Source: Alphaproteobacteria bacterium
GTDB taxonomy: Bacteria; Myxococcota_A; UBA796; UBA2385
Direction: 5' to 3'
Assembly (NCBI GenBank): GCA_020632755.1
Contig: JACKEY010000006.1
Location: forward strand, 186,001 to 250,000
Length of the DNA: 64,000 nucleotides
Shown here: positions 1 through 9,570 of the stretch, in pieces
Layout of the letters: every line of letters starts with the position of its first letter
Numbering within the stretch: the stretch's first letter is position 1
Made by a program: the position numbers and the translations under genes
The notes under the pieces: model-generated
Seen by the model: only the letters and a program-made list of their open reading frames with translations
Databases searched by the model: none
What the model was told of the DNA's origin: nothing

Positions 1-866
1 GCTTCCCCGACGCGGACGAGTTCGTGCTCGGCATCCACCGCACGGACCTGCACGAGGTGCTGGCCGAGGGCCTGCCGCTGACGACCGGACGCAGTGTCGC
101 GTCTTGCGGCGCCGGGGAGGTGCACCTCGACGACGGCAGCCGCCTCGACGCGGACCTGGTCGTCGGCGCCGACGGCATCGGGTCCTCCCTCCGCGCTTCC
201 CTCGAGCCCCTCCCCCGGATCTACGCCGGCTACACCTGCTGGCGGCTGGTGGTGGACGATCCGGTCGGCCTCTCCCACGGCATCGAGCTGTGGGGCCACG
301 GCCAGCGAGCGGGACTGCTGCCGATCGGCCCGAAGCACGCGCCGCGGCTGTATGCCTTCCTGGTCGAGAACGCGCCGGCCGGCACGCCCGATGCTCCGAC
401 GGATCGCGTCGACCTGGCCCAGCGCTTCTCCGGCTTCCCCCCCGCGGTGCGCGCCGTCATCGATGCCCTGCCTGCCGACGGCGCCCTCCTGCACCACGAC
501 ATCGAGTCCCACGCGCACCCCTGCTGGGGCCGAGGCGCGCTCGTGCTGATCGGCGACGCCGCCCACGCGCTCACGCCCAACATGGGCCAGGGCGCCGCGA
601 TGGCGATCGAAGACGCGTGGGAGCTCGCCGGCCTGCTGGCCCGGGAACCGGTGCCCGCCGACCTGCCCGCTGCCCTGGCCGCGGTACGCGGCGCCCGGGT
701 GCGCCACGTGGTGCAGACCTCCGAGCGCATCGGCCGGGTCGCGCAGTGGTCCCACCCCCTGGCCTGCTGGATCCGCGACACTTCGGCCCGGTTCACCCCC
801 GACGCGGTCGGCGAAGGACAGGCCCGGCGGGTCTTCCACGGAGGCCCCGTCTGCGCAGCCGGCTAG
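1..866 (+). CDS. FAD-dependent monooxygenase, 5' truncated by window edge
   Basis: C-terminal part of a UbiH/PHBH-type flavoprotein aromatic hydroxylase, which uses FAD and NAD(P)H to hydroxylate a small aromatic or isoprenoid substrate. The frame is open from base 3, so the GTG at 24 is probably internal: the residues before it (FPDADEFV, then LGIHRTDL) match the middle of such enzymes. Visible motifs are VVGADGIGS (the DG motif, contacts FAD and NADPH) and GDAAHALTPNMGQGA (FAD ribityl binding), followed by the usual helical C-terminus. The N-terminal GxGxxG dinucleotide fold lies upstream of the window. The substrate cannot be told. It converges on the SRPBCC gene that follows. Confidence 0.88.
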   Translation, partial: FPDADEFVLGIHRTDLHEVLAEGLPLTTGRSVASCGAGEVHLDDGSRLDADLVVGADGIGSSLRASLEPLPRIYAGYTCWRLVVDDPVGLSHGIELWGHGQRAGLLPIGPKHAPRLYAFLVENAPAGTPDAPTDRVDLAQRFSGFPPAVRAVIDALPADGALLHHDIESHAHPCWGRGALVLIGDAAHALTPNMGQGAAMAIEDAWELAGLLAREPVPADLPAALAAVRGARVRHVVQTSERIGRVAQWSHPLACWIRDTSARFTPDAVGEGQARRVFHGGPVCAAG

Positions 867-903
867 CCGGACAGCTGCACCCGCCTCTCCCGCCCCGCCG
901 GGC

Positions 904-1371
904 CTACACCAGCCGTCCGCCCAGGGTGGCGGCGATGCGCTCGGCATAGGTCTTCATCTGCTTGCCGCTGATCACCGGGATCGCACGCTGCACGGCGGGC
1001 CGGAACACCCGCGGGCAGGGCACGGACAGGTCCAGCCGGGTCTGGAAGGCCAGCTGGCAGCCGGCGCCCAGCGGCAGCACGGTCCAGCTGCCGGCCGCGG
1101 CGAGGTTCTCGCGCTGCACGGTCTCCCAGCGCACGACCCGTGCGGCGGGGTCCAGGTGGTACTGCGCGGTGTAGCTGGCGTCGAAGTGCACGGGCCCGAC
1201 CTCGAAGCGGGCCAGCCGCCAGCGGTAGCGGAGCCCGCCCAGGTCGTCGAGCCCGTCCAGGCCGGGGAAGTGCGAGACCGACCGCGGCACGTCGGAGACC
1301 AGCGCCCAGGCGACGTCGGGCGCGCAGGGCGCCTGGACCAGGTGGGACAGGGACAGCTGGGCTTCGACCAT
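904..1371 (-). CDS. SRPBCC (START-like) family protein
   Basis: A 155-residue protein of the SRPBCC/polyketide cyclase-like fold, which makes a deep hydrophobic ligand cavity. Residues 5-35 fit the first strand and helices (APCAPDVAWALVSDVPRSVSHFPGL), the centre has alternating strands, and a long amphipathic C-terminal helix is preceded by PVISGKQMKTYAERI. It resembles DUF1997-type or Coq10-like proteins but no ligand or catalytic residue is evident. Its stop is 37 bp from the end of the converging monooxygenase; its ATG is about 10 bp downstream (in its own direction) of nothing coding except the next minus-strand gene, so the two may be co-transcribed. Confidence 0.7.
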   Translation of the reverse strand: MVEAQLSLSHLVQAPCAPDVAWALVSDVPRSVSHFPGLDGLDDLGGLRYRWRLARFEVGPVHFDASYTAQYHLDPAARVVRWETVQRENLAAAGSWTVLPLGAGCQLAFQTRLDLSVPCPRVFRPAVQRAIPVISGKQMKTYAERIAATLGGRLV

Positions 1372-1381
1372 CGGCAGGCCC

Positions 1382-2377
1382 TCAGCGCAGGGTGGTGCTG
1401 GGCACGCAGAGCTCGAGCGCCGCTTCGGTCGCCGGCACGCCGCGCTGCGTGGCGGTCGGCACCAGGAAGCAGGTGCGCCCGCCCTGGGGGTTGGTGACCA
1501 TGGCGCTCGGCAGGCGGGTGCCGTCCGGCAGCCGCCGCTCGCCCGTGCTGAACGGCGCCTCCACCCGCCCGACGGGGTGGCCGGAGGGCAGCGAGATCAC
1601 GGCCCCCTTGCGGATGGTCGCCTGGCGGTCGGTCTCGGGCACGTCGGTCATCACCTGGGCGGCCGACCGGCCGGGCGGCGACTCGGCGTCCCAGGGCAGC
1701 ACGACGCGGGCGCAGCTGTCGGCGAGGGCCACCCCCCCGTCGTCGAGCCAGTCGGCGCGCAGCTTCTGGTCGGGGCGGAGGGAGGGCTGCAGCCAGGTCC
1801 AGGTGGCGAGCTTGCCGGGGTCGACGTCCATGGCCCGGCCGTCGGGCCAGCGGGGAGGCGCCGGCGGGCCGGACACGCGGTCGCTGTTGGCCACGCTTCC
1901 GTCGGCCACGACGCGGGCCTGGCCCAGGTCGACGACCAGGATCTCGTGGTCTTCGGCGGGGAGGAGGGGCTGCCCCGGGGCGAGGGCCAGGGTGCCGCCG
2001 TGGTCGAGCGCGATCGAGGCCGGCTCGGTCACGAGCGGCAGCAGCGCCTCGCGGGGCACGTCGGCCTGCAGGCCCAGGTCGACGAGGCCGTGGGGAGGGC
2101 CCTCGATGCAGGTCCGGGTCGGCGGTCGCTCCCAGGCCAGCACGACGGAGTCGCCCTGCTCGGCCACCAGCCGGCCCAGCCAGGCGCCGGTGCGGGTGGC
2201 CCCGCTGAACCGCACGCAGGGCGCGCTCTCGGCGAGCTCGGCCGGGGCGCCGTGCAGGCAGACGATGGCGTCTTCGTCGACGGCCATCCAGACCGAGCCG
2301 CTCGGCGCAGGGGCGGGGGAGGGAGGAGCCTGGGCCAGGGCCGGCGCCAGGGCGCCCGCGAGCATGAGCATCAGCAT
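1382..2377 (-). CDS. secreted hypothetical protein
   Basis: I do not recognise a family. The 331-residue product starts MLMLMLAGALAPALAQ, a short signal peptide with a likely cut after Ala-Gln, followed by a Pro/Ala/Ser-rich linker. The body is predicted beta-rich, with Cys in pairs (IVCLHGAP, APCVRFSG, RTCIEGPP, ADSCARVV, RTCFLVPT, LELCVPS) that could form disulfides in the envelope. The longer open frame upstream is an antisense shadow of the S46 peptidase gene; the start was placed at the first ATG followed by a signal peptide. It is divergent from the MBL hydrolase with 57 bp between them. Confidence 0.7.
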   Translation of the reverse strand: MLMLMLAGALAPALAQAPPSPAPAPSGSVWMAVDEDAIVCLHGAPAELAESAPCVRFSGATRTGAWLGRLVAEQGDSVVLAWERPPTRTCIEGPPHGLVDLGLQADVPREALLPLVTEPASIALDHGGTLALAPGQPLLPAEDHEILVVDLGQARVVADGSVANSDRVSGPPAPPRWPDGRAMDVDPGKLATWTWLQPSLRPDQKLRADWLDDGGVALADSCARVVLPWDAESPPGRSAAQVMTDVPETDRQATIRKGAVISLPSGHPVGRVEAPFSTGERRLPDGTRLPSAMVTNPQGGRTCFLVPTATQRGVPATEAALELCVPSTTLR

Positions 2378-2434
2378 GGCCGCACGGTAGCCGATAGAGC
2401 GGCCCTCCTCCCCCACGAGCCCGCCGGAGCCCCC

Positions 2435-3121
2435 ATGAAGGTCGAGCCCATCACCGTCGGCGCCTTCCAGGTCAACACCTACCTCCTGACCGACGAAGCC
2501 ACCGGCCACGCCGCCGTGGTCGACACCGGCGAGACCGACGAGCTTCCCCGGCGCCTCCTCGCCCGGGACCCGGTCCCCGACGTGAAGATGATCCTGCTCA
2601 CCCACGCGCACCTGGACCACGCCGGCGCCCTGCCCGCCCTGCAGGCCGCCTTCGACGTGCCCACGTACATGCCCCGCAAGGAACAGCCGCTGTTCGACAC
2701 CCTGCCGGTCCAGGCGCAGATGTTCGGCGTGCCGATGCCGCCCCTGCAGTGCGGGCGGATCGACCACCGGGCCGACGACGGCGACACCGTGCAGCTCGGC
2801 GAGACCACCCTGCGCTTCCTGTCGACCCCCGGGCACACCCCCGGTCAGGGCTGCTGGCACGACGACCACGACATCGTCGTCGGCGACACCCTGTTCAAGG
2901 GCAGCATCGGCCGCACCGACTTCCCGATGTCCGACCCGCAGCTGATGGTCGACAGCCTGCGCCGCCTGCTGGCCCTGCCCGGCCACCTGCGCGTCTGGTC
3001 CGGCCACGGCCCGGTCACGACCCTCGACGACGAGCTGCGGACCAACCCCTTCCTGGGCTTCCTGCGCCGCGAGCGCGGCATCGCCGGGCCGCCCGGATTC
3101 CGGTGGGCGCCGGGGACCTGA
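2435..3121 (+). CDS. MBL-fold metallo-hydrolase (glyoxalase II-like)
   Basis: A 228-residue metallo-beta-lactamase-fold hydrolase of the glyoxalase II/YcbL group, which hydrolyses thioesters such as lactoylglutathione using two metals. The metal motif is THAHLDH (His57, His59, Asp61, His62), followed by TPGHTPG, VVGDTLF, GRTDFP and the late ligand in WSGHGP. The length matches the short YcbL class that lacks the C-terminal helical domain. The start ATG follows CCGGAGCCCCC, a good ribosome site of the kind common here; the long open frame extending upstream is antisense to its neighbour. Substrate not determinable. Confidence 0.85.
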   Translation: MKVEPITVGAFQVNTYLLTDEATGHAAVVDTGETDELPRRLLARDPVPDVKMILLTHAHLDHAGALPALQAAFDVPTYMPRKEQPLFDTLPVQAQMFGVPMPPLQCGRIDHRADDGDTVQLGETTLRFLSTPGHTPGQGCWHDDHDIVVGDTLFKGSIGRTDFPMSDPQLMVDSLRRLLALPGHLRVWSGHGPVTTLDDELRTNPFLGFLRRERGIAGPPGFRWAPGT

Positions 3122-3141
3122 CGGCGCCGGGAACCTGACGC

Positions 3142-5292
3142 CTACTCGCCCAGCAGCTCGTCCAGGATCCACTTCGCCGGTGCACCCTCGACGTCGTCGA
3201 GCATCCACAGGATGTAGCGCACATCGACGTGGATGCTGCGCGTCAGGTCGTCGTCGAACAGCCAGTCCGCGCTCATCGCCTCGTAGTTGCCGTCGAAGAT
3301 GAGCCCGACCAGCTCGCCCTTGGCGTTGATGGTGGCCGACCCGGAGTTGCCGCCGGTGGTGTCCAGGGTCGCCAGGAAGTCGACCGGTACGTCGCCCAGG
3401 TCGGGGTCCGCCCACCGGCTCTGCGGCGAGCGGGCCGCGGCGGCCAGCACCTTGTCGGGGGCGTCGAAGGGATCGTCGCCGGCCTTCTCGACGACGCCGG
3501 CCACGGTGGTGTGCGGCAGGTGCCAGACGCCGTCGCGGGGCTGGTAGCCCTTCACCTGGCCGAAGGTCACGCGCAGGGTGCTGTCGGCGTCGGGGTAGAC
3601 CGCGCCGGGGCGGCTGCCCAGCAGGGCCTGCATGTACTGGGGACCCAGCCGCAGCCCGGCGCCGGCGCGCTCGTCGGCTTCGTCGCGGCGGGGCGCGTCC
3701 CAGGCCTCGAGGGCCAGCGCGAGCTGGATCCACGGGTCCTGCGACGCCTTCAGCCCGGCCAGGTCGGTCTCGAGCAGGGCCTGGCGGGCCGCGGCGTCGG
3801 CCAGCGCGGGCGCCTGGAACAGCAGGTCCACGGTCGCGTCGGCGCCGCCGTGGGCCGCCACGAAGGCGTCGAGGGCGGGGATGCGCTGGTCGGCGGGCAG
3901 GGCGGCGTGGCGGGCCAGCAGCATCGCCAGCACGCGGCGATCGGCCGGCAGCCACAGGCTCTTGTCCATGCGGGCGAAGCGCGCGGCGATGCGGTCCTCG
4001 TCGCGCTGCTGGTAGCCGGCGTCCCGCTCCAGATCGGGCTTCTGGCGCTCGGTGGCCAGCCGCACGGCGGTGTCGGCCACGCCGAGCAGGTCGACGTAGG
4101 ACAGGAGCCGCCCGTGCAGCACGTCCTGGGCCCAGCGCTGCGAGCGCTCCTCGTGGCGGGCGTGCAGCTCGTCCAGGACCGGCCCGTAGATGCGCGTGCG
4201 CACGCGGTCGGCGGCGATCCAGTCGCGCAGCGCCTGCTCGCGGGCCTCGACCCGCTCGACCACCCGGGACCGGCGGAAGTTGTCGAGCATGCCCTGGCGG
4301 TACTTGCGGCCGTTCTCGATCCAGCCGATGGGCGCGGCCAGCCGGGCGGCGGCTTCGTCGCTCTTGCCGGCCTCGTCGCGCAGGATGGCCAGGGACTGGT
4401 CGGCGACCTCGATGCTGTCGGGGTACTCGACGTCGCGGGCGAAGCGCAGGGACTCGGCGCGGGCGTAGCGGCTGGTGCGACCGGGGAAGCCGGCGACCAT
4501 GACCAGCTCGCCGTCCTGGGCGCCGGTCGGGTCGATGGGCAGCCAGTGCGGCGGCCGGTAGGGCACGTTGTCGGGGCTGTAGTCGGCACTCTGCCCGTCG
4601 GGGGCGACGTAGGCCCGCAGCAGCGAGAAGTCGCCGCTGTGCCGCGGCCACATCCAGTTGTCGATCTCCCCGCCGTAGTCGCCCACCCGCTCGTGCGGGG
4701 CGTAGACCACGCGCACGTCGCGCAGCTCCTTGTGGCGCAGCAGCTTGTACTCGAGCCCGCTGTACATCGTCGCCACGCGGCAGCGGGTGTCGGGCGTCGC
4801 CTCGCAGGCCGCCACGATCTCCTTCTCCGCGCGGTCGATGCGCGCCTCGCGCTGCTTGTCCGACAGCCGCTTCGGCAGCTTGCCGACGACCTGGTCGGTG
4901 ACGTCGCTGATCTCCTCCACGATCCACAGCCGGGCGCCGGGGCCGGCGGACAGCTCCTGGTCGCGGGATGGCGCCAGGTAGCCCTCCCGTGCCCGGTTCT
5001 CCTCGGCCGAGGACAGCTGCTGCAGGTAGCCGGCGACGCAGTGGTGGTTCGTCGCGATGAGCCCGTCGGGGCTCACGAAGCTGGCCGAGCAGAAGCCCAG
5101 GCTGACGATGGCGCCGAGCGGCGCCTGTTCGGGGTCGGACAGCTGGTCGAGCGGCAGCTGCAGCCCCAGCTCGTCCAGGCGCTCGGCGTGGTCGCGCAGC
5201 TGCTCGGGCAGCCACATGCCTTCGTCGGCGTGCGCCGGGGTCCCGAGCAGGGGGGAGGGGAGGAGGAGGAGGGCGAGGAGGGAGGGCAGCAC
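3142..5292 (-). CDS. S46 family dipeptidyl-peptidase (DPP7/DPP11-like)
   Basis: A 716-residue exported serine peptidase of family S46, which removes dipeptides from N-termini of oligopeptides in the periplasm. After a signal peptide (MPVLPSLLALLLLPSP...AHA) come the chymotrypsin-fold halves with the triad: His in IATNHHCVAG, Asp in WPRHSGDFSLL, and Ser in TTGGNSGSATIN near the C-terminus. The middle is the helical lid typical of the family and total length is normal. Whether it is DPP7- or DPP11-like (acidic P1 preference) cannot be told from motifs alone. The GTG start follows CCCGAGGTCCCC. It lies downstream of pta on the same strand with a 26-bp gap. Confidence 0.92.
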   Translation of the reverse strand: MLPSLLALLLLPSPLLGTPAHADEGMWLPEQLRDHAERLDELGLQLPLDQLSDPEQAPLGAIVSLGFCSASFVSPDGLIATNHHCVAGYLQQLSSAEENRAREGYLAPSRDQELSAGPGARLWIVEEISDVTDQVVGKLPKRLSDKQREARIDRAEKEIVAACEATPDTRCRVATMYSGLEYKLLRHKELRDVRVVYAPHERVGDYGGEIDNWMWPRHSGDFSLLRAYVAPDGQSADYSPDNVPYRPPHWLPIDPTGAQDGELVMVAGFPGRTSRYARAESLRFARDVEYPDSIEVADQSLAILRDEAGKSDEAAARLAAPIGWIENGRKYRQGMLDNFRRSRVVERVEAREQALRDWIAADRVRTRIYGPVLDELHARHEERSQRWAQDVLHGRLLSYVDLLGVADTAVRLATERQKPDLERDAGYQQRDEDRIAARFARMDKSLWLPADRRVLAMLLARHAALPADQRIPALDAFVAAHGGADATVDLLFQAPALADAAARQALLETDLAGLKASQDPWIQLALALEAWDAPRRDEADERAGAGLRLGPQYMQALLGSRPGAVYPDADSTLRVTFGQVKGYQPRDGVWHLPHTTVAGVVEKAGDDPFDAPDKVLAAAARSPQSRWADPDLGDVPVDFLATLDTTGGNSGSATINAKGELVGLIFDGNYEAMSADWLFDDDLTRSIHVDVRYILWMLDDVEGAPAKWILDELLGE

Positions 5293-5318
5293 GGGGACCT
5301 CGGGAAGGACCCCGCCCG

Positions 5319-7511
5319 CTATCCCTCTGCGCGGCCCGCTGCCGAGGAGGAGGCGTCCGCCTGGATGCCCGTCAGCGCGATGGTGAACACGATGTCCTCG
5401 ACCAGGCTGCCGCGGGAGAGGTCGTTGACCGGCCGCGCCAGGCCCTGGAGCACGGGGCCGATGCTGACCACGCCAGCGCTGCGCTGCACGGCCTTGTAGG
5501 TGGTGTTGCCCGTGTTCAGGTCGGGGAAGACGAACACGGTCGCCTGCCCGGCCACCGGCGACCCCGGCGCCTTCTTGGCGGCGACGGCGGGCACGACGGC
5601 GGCGTCGTACTGCATCGGTCCGTCCAGGCACAGGTCCGGGCGCAGGGCCCGCGCGAGCTCGGTGGCCCGGGCGACCTTCGCGACCTCGACGCCTTCGGCG
5701 CTCTGGCCCGTGGCGTAGGAGATCATCGCGACACGGGGCAGCACGCCGAAGGCGGCGGCGGTTTCGGCGGTCGCGACGGCGATCTCGGCGAGCTCTTCGG
5801 CGGTGGGGTCCGGGTTCACCGCGCAGTCGGCGAACACCAGCACGTTGTCGGGCAGCAGCATGAAGAAGCAGCTGCTGACCAGGTGCTGGCCCGGCTGGGT
5901 GCGGATGAGCTGCAGGGCCGGGCGGATGGTGTTGGCCGTCGTGTGCACGGCACCGCTGACCAGCCCGTCGACCTCGCCGCGCTGGAGCATCATGGTGCCC
6001 AGGACCACGGTGTCGCGCAGCTGGTCGCGGGCCGCGCTCTCGGTCAGCCCCTTGTGGCGGCGCAGGGCGACCATCGGGGCGACGTAGGCGTCGGCCACGT
6101 CGGCGGGGGCGATGATCTCCAGGTCGGGCGGCAGGCTGACGCCGCGGTCGCTGGCCACGGCGCGGATGCGCGCCGGATCGCCCAGCAGCACACAGCGGGC
6201 GATGCCGCGGGCCTGGCAGAGGGCGGCGGCGGTGATGGTGCGGGGCTCTTCGCCCTCGGGCAGGACGATGCGGGCGCTGCGGGCCCGGGCGCGCTCGATG
6301 AGCTGGTGGCGGAAGGCTGCCGGCGACAGGCGCACGGCGCGCGGGGCCTCGACCAGCTCGGAGAGCCAGCGGGCGTCGATGTGGCTGGCCACGTGGTTCA
6401 TCGCGGCTTCGACCCGGCCCAGGTCGTCGACGGGCACGCGCATGTCCAGGGCGCCGACGCTGCGCGCCACGTCGAAGCTGCTGCCGCGGCGGTGCAGCAG
6501 GGGCAGGCCCTGGTCGAAGGCCCGCTTGCACAGGGCCAGGACCCGCGGATCCGGCGCTTCGTGGTGGGTCAGCAGGATGCCCGCCAGGCGGGTGCCGGCC
6601 AGGCTGGCCAGGCTGGCGGACATCAAGACGTCGTGGCGGTCCGGGGGCGTGATGATGAGCGCGCCCGGCCGGTAGGCGTCGAGCACCCCGGGCACCGTGC
6701 GGGCACAGACGGCGACCTCGCGCACGCGGCGGCGGTCGAGCTCGCCGGGGAACAGCACCTCGGCGTCGAGCGCTCGCGCCAGGTCGCTGACCCGCGGGGC
6801 CATCAGCGCGGCCCGCACCGGGATCGCCCCCAGCAGGCTCAGGCCGCGCATGGCCAGCGCCTGCCGCCACGGGGCCAGCCGCTCCTCGTCGACCCGCGCG
6901 CCCGCGCCGGACAGGGCCGCCGGCAGCGGCGCGACGTGGGCGCCCTCGGGCTCCTCCCCCTCGAGCATGTTCAGGACGACGCCCGCCGCGCCGCCATAGG
7001 CCCGGGCGGCGATCGCGGCTTCCTCGGCCACGTCGTCCGGCGCCCGCAGCACCCCGTCGGTCCCGCGGGCGCTGGCCACCAGCAGCACGTCGGCGTCGAC
7101 GGTGCGGGCCAGGGCCTCGTTGACGGCCTGGGCGTACATCGCCTGCTCGGCCGCCCACAGCCCCTCGACCACGACCACGTCGGCTTCCGCCATGCGCCCG
7201 GCCCGGTCGTGGCGCTGCACGACCTGCTCCATCAGGGTGTCGAGCTGGTCGGCCGACAACAGCTGCTCGGCGTCGTCGGCGGACACGGGGGTCGGCGGCA
7301 GCAGGCCGGTGGCGGCGGCGACCAGGGCGGTCGTGTGCTCCATCGGCTGGCCGCTGGCGTCGACGGGATCGTCGTCGCGCCCGGGCTGGCCGATGGGCTT
7401 GCAGAAGGCCGCGCGCAGGCCCTGGCGCTCCAGCGCACGCAGCAGGCCCAGGCAGACGGTGGTCAGGCCGACGCGGGGGCCGGCGGGAGCGACGAGGAGG
7501 GTGCGGGGCAC
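5319..7511 (-). CDS. pta: phosphate acetyltransferase, long form
   Basis: Pta interconverts acetyl-CoA and acetyl phosphate in the cytoplasm, half of the Pta-AckA pathway. The 730 residues match the long three-domain form: an N-terminal P-loop-like BioD-related domain (PAGPRVGLTTVCLGLL), a central DRTGG domain (about residues 225-345), and the C-terminal catalytic PTA domain (from about 385), with SCFFMLLPD, FADCAVNPDPTAEELA and SYATGQSAEG. No ackA is in view. The GTG start is preceded by CCCCGGAAGCCCC. It sits 16 bp after the helicase gene and before the S46 peptidase, all on the minus strand, so a housekeeping operon is possible. Confidence 0.95.
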   Translation of the reverse strand: MPRTLLVAPAGPRVGLTTVCLGLLRALERQGLRAAFCKPIGQPGRDDDPVDASGQPMEHTTALVAAATGLLPPTPVSADDAEQLLSADQLDTLMEQVVQRHDRAGRMAEADVVVVEGLWAAEQAMYAQAVNEALARTVDADVLLVASARGTDGVLRAPDDVAEEAAIAARAYGGAAGVVLNMLEGEEPEGAHVAPLPAALSGAGARVDEERLAPWRQALAMRGLSLLGAIPVRAALMAPRVSDLARALDAEVLFPGELDRRRVREVAVCARTVPGVLDAYRPGALIITPPDRHDVLMSASLASLAGTRLAGILLTHHEAPDPRVLALCKRAFDQGLPLLHRRGSSFDVARSVGALDMRVPVDDLGRVEAAMNHVASHIDARWLSELVEAPRAVRLSPAAFRHQLIERARARSARIVLPEGEEPRTITAAALCQARGIARCVLLGDPARIRAVASDRGVSLPPDLEIIAPADVADAYVAPMVALRRHKGLTESAARDQLRDTVVLGTMMLQRGEVDGLVSGAVHTTANTIRPALQLIRTQPGQHLVSSCFFMLLPDNVLVFADCAVNPDPTAEELAEIAVATAETAAAFGVLPRVAMISYATGQSAEGVEVAKVARATELARALRPDLCLDGPMQYDAAVVPAVAAKKAPGSPVAGQATVFVFPDLNTGNTTYKAVQRSAGVVSIGPVLQGLARPVNDLSRGSLVEDIVFTIALTGIQADASSSAAGRAEG

Positions 7512-7527
7512 GGGGCTTCCGGGGAGA

Positions 7528-9570
7528 TCAGTCGTCCATCCAGGCCAGCACCTGGTCCAGGCGCTCCTGGGCGGCGGGGTCCGAGGGCAGGCCGTCGCCG
7601 CCCCCGTCGGGCGGGGCCGGGGCCCGGCCGATCATGCGCTGCACGCGGTCGTCCAGGCCGGGCACCTCCTCGAGGAGCACGCAGCCGGGGCCGACGCCGA
7701 AGCTGCCGCGGCCCTCGACGAAGCGCGGCTGGTACAGCAGCAGGTGGCGCTTCGCGCGGGTGACGGCGACGTAGAGCAGCCGGCGCTCTTCTTCGAGGGC
7801 GTCGGGGTCGTCCAGGCTGTAGCCGCTCGGGAACTGGCCGTCGGCCAGGCGCAGGACCTGGACGCCGGTCCACTCGAGGCCCTTGGCGCTGTGCACGGTC
7901 GACAGGGTGAGCTGTTCGTCTTCTTCTTCGTCGGCTTCGGCGTCCGCGGCTTCCGGCGGGTCCAGGGCCACGTCGGCCAGGAAGGCGTCCAGGCTGTCGT
8001 AGCGGTCGGCCAGGACCGGCAGGGCCGTCAGGTCGCGCTCGCGCTTCCAGGCGTCGTCGTAGCGGGCGTCCAGCCCGGACCGCACGTACTCGACGGCGGC
8101 GTCGACCTGGCGGTGCAGGGGCAGGTCGCGCTGGACCCGCAGCAGGTCGATCAGCCGCTCCAGCTCGGCGTGCCAGGCGCGGCCGGCGAAGGCGTCGGCG
8201 TCGGACAGCCCGCCGGGGGCCAGGGCCGCGTCGATGATCCGGCCCGCCGTCTTGGGGCCGATGCCCTGGATCCACGACAACACCCGCAGCCAGGCGACCT
8301 CGTCGCGGGGGTTGGCGACCAGCCGCAGCAGGCTGAGCACGTCCTTGATGTGGGCGGCTTCCACGAAGCGCAGCCCGCCGTACTTGCGGAAGGGGATGCC
8401 CGCGCGGGTCAGGGCGCTCTCCAGCACCGCGCTGTGGAAGGCGGCGCGGAACAGCACCGCCTGGTCGGCGAGCCCGATGGCCGCCTCGCGCATCGCCAGC
8501 ACGTTGGCGACGACCACGTCGGCTTCCTGGCCGACGTCGGCCACCTCGACCAGCATCGGCCGCTCGGCGCCCTTGTGGTCGAGCTCGGTGTACAGCCGCT
8601 TGTCGAAGCCCACAGAGAAGCTCTCGAGCACGCCGTTGGCCAGGTCGAGCACCGGCTGGGTGCTGCGGTAGTTCGCCTCGAGCTTCGTGACCCGGGCGCC
8701 GGCGAAGACCTTGGGGAAGTCCAGGATGTTCTCGACCCGGGCCCCGCGGAAGGCGTAGATGGACTGGGCTTCGTCGCCCACCACCATCAGGTCGCCGTGG
8801 GCCGTGGCCAGCAGCGCCGCGATGTGGCCCTGGACGCGGTTGGTGTCCTGGTACTCGTCGACCAGCACATGCTGGCAGCGGCCGGCCACCCGGGCGCGGG
8901 CGTCGGCGTCGCGCCGCAGCAGGTCGCGCAGCAGCACCAGCAGGTCGTCGTAGTCGACGAGATCCGCCTGCTGCTTGCGGGCGGCGTAGGCCCGGGCGAC
9001 GGCTTCGATGCCGTCCAGGTCGTCCAGGAAGCGCGGGTTGACCGCGTCCACCGCGTCCTGCAGCGAGCCGCCGGCGTTGGCCTGCCGGCTGATGAACTTG
9101 AGCAGGGTCGCCTTGTTCGGGAAGCGTCGGCCGCCGGCGCCCACGCCCAGGTCGTTGCGCACCAGTCCGACCAGGTCTTCGGCGTCCCGGCGGTCCATGA
9201 CCGTGAACTCGCCGCTGCGGCCGATGCGCTCGGCGAAGCCGTCGCGGGCCAGGGTGCGCAGGACCCGGCTGGCGTAGGCGTGGAAGGTGCCGCCCTGGAC
9301 GCGGTGGGCCTTGGGACCGACCATCCGGCTGGCCCGATCCAGCATCTCGCGGGCCGCGCGCCGGGTGAAGGTGAGCAGCACGATGCCGGAGGGATCGGCG
9401 CCCTGTTCGAGCAGCCAGGCGACCCGGTGGACCAGGGTGCGCGTCTTGCCGGTGCCCGCGCCGGCCACCACCAGGTGGAAGCCGGACGGCGCCGTCACGG
9501 CCGCCCGCTGGGCGTCGTTGAGGCCGGTCAGGTCGACGCCGGCCCCGGGTGCAGCGGGACGCCCGCTCAC
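7528..9570 (-). CDS. UvrD/PcrA/Rep-type ATP-dependent DNA helicase
   Basis: A 680-residue superfamily 1A 3'-5' DNA helicase used in repair or replication restart. Motifs in order: Q motif (LNDAQRAAV), Walker A AGAGTGKTRT, motif II DEYQDT, motif III GDEAQSIYAFRGA, motif IV region LEANYRS, motif V LSTVHSAKGLEW and motif VI RLLYVAVTRAKRH. It is a little shorter than E. coli UvrD, with a simple Trp/Asp-rich C-terminus. The GTG start overlaps the TGA of the upstream gene in a GTGA, which fixes the start and implies translational coupling to the unknown 212-residue protein before it. Confidence 0.93.
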   Translation of the reverse strand: MSGRPAAPGAGVDLTGLNDAQRAAVTAPSGFHLVVAGAGTGKTRTLVHRVAWLLEQGADPSGIVLLTFTRRAAREMLDRASRMVGPKAHRVQGGTFHAYASRVLRTLARDGFAERIGRSGEFTVMDRRDAEDLVGLVRNDLGVGAGGRRFPNKATLLKFISRQANAGGSLQDAVDAVNPRFLDDLDGIEAVARAYAARKQQADLVDYDDLLVLLRDLLRRDADARARVAGRCQHVLVDEYQDTNRVQGHIAALLATAHGDLMVVGDEAQSIYAFRGARVENILDFPKVFAGARVTKLEANYRSTQPVLDLANGVLESFSVGFDKRLYTELDHKGAERPMLVEVADVGQEADVVVANVLAMREAAIGLADQAVLFRAAFHSAVLESALTRAGIPFRKYGGLRFVEAAHIKDVLSLLRLVANPRDEVAWLRVLSWIQGIGPKTAGRIIDAALAPGGLSDADAFAGRAWHAELERLIDLLRVQRDLPLHRQVDAAVEYVRSGLDARYDDAWKRERDLTALPVLADRYDSLDAFLADVALDPPEAADAEADEEEDEQLTLSTVHSAKGLEWTGVQVLRLADGQFPSGYSLDDPDALEEERRLLYVAVTRAKRHLLLYQPRFVEGRGSFGVGPGCVLLEEVPGLDDRVQRMIGRAPAPPDGGGDGLPSDPAAQERLDQVLAWMDD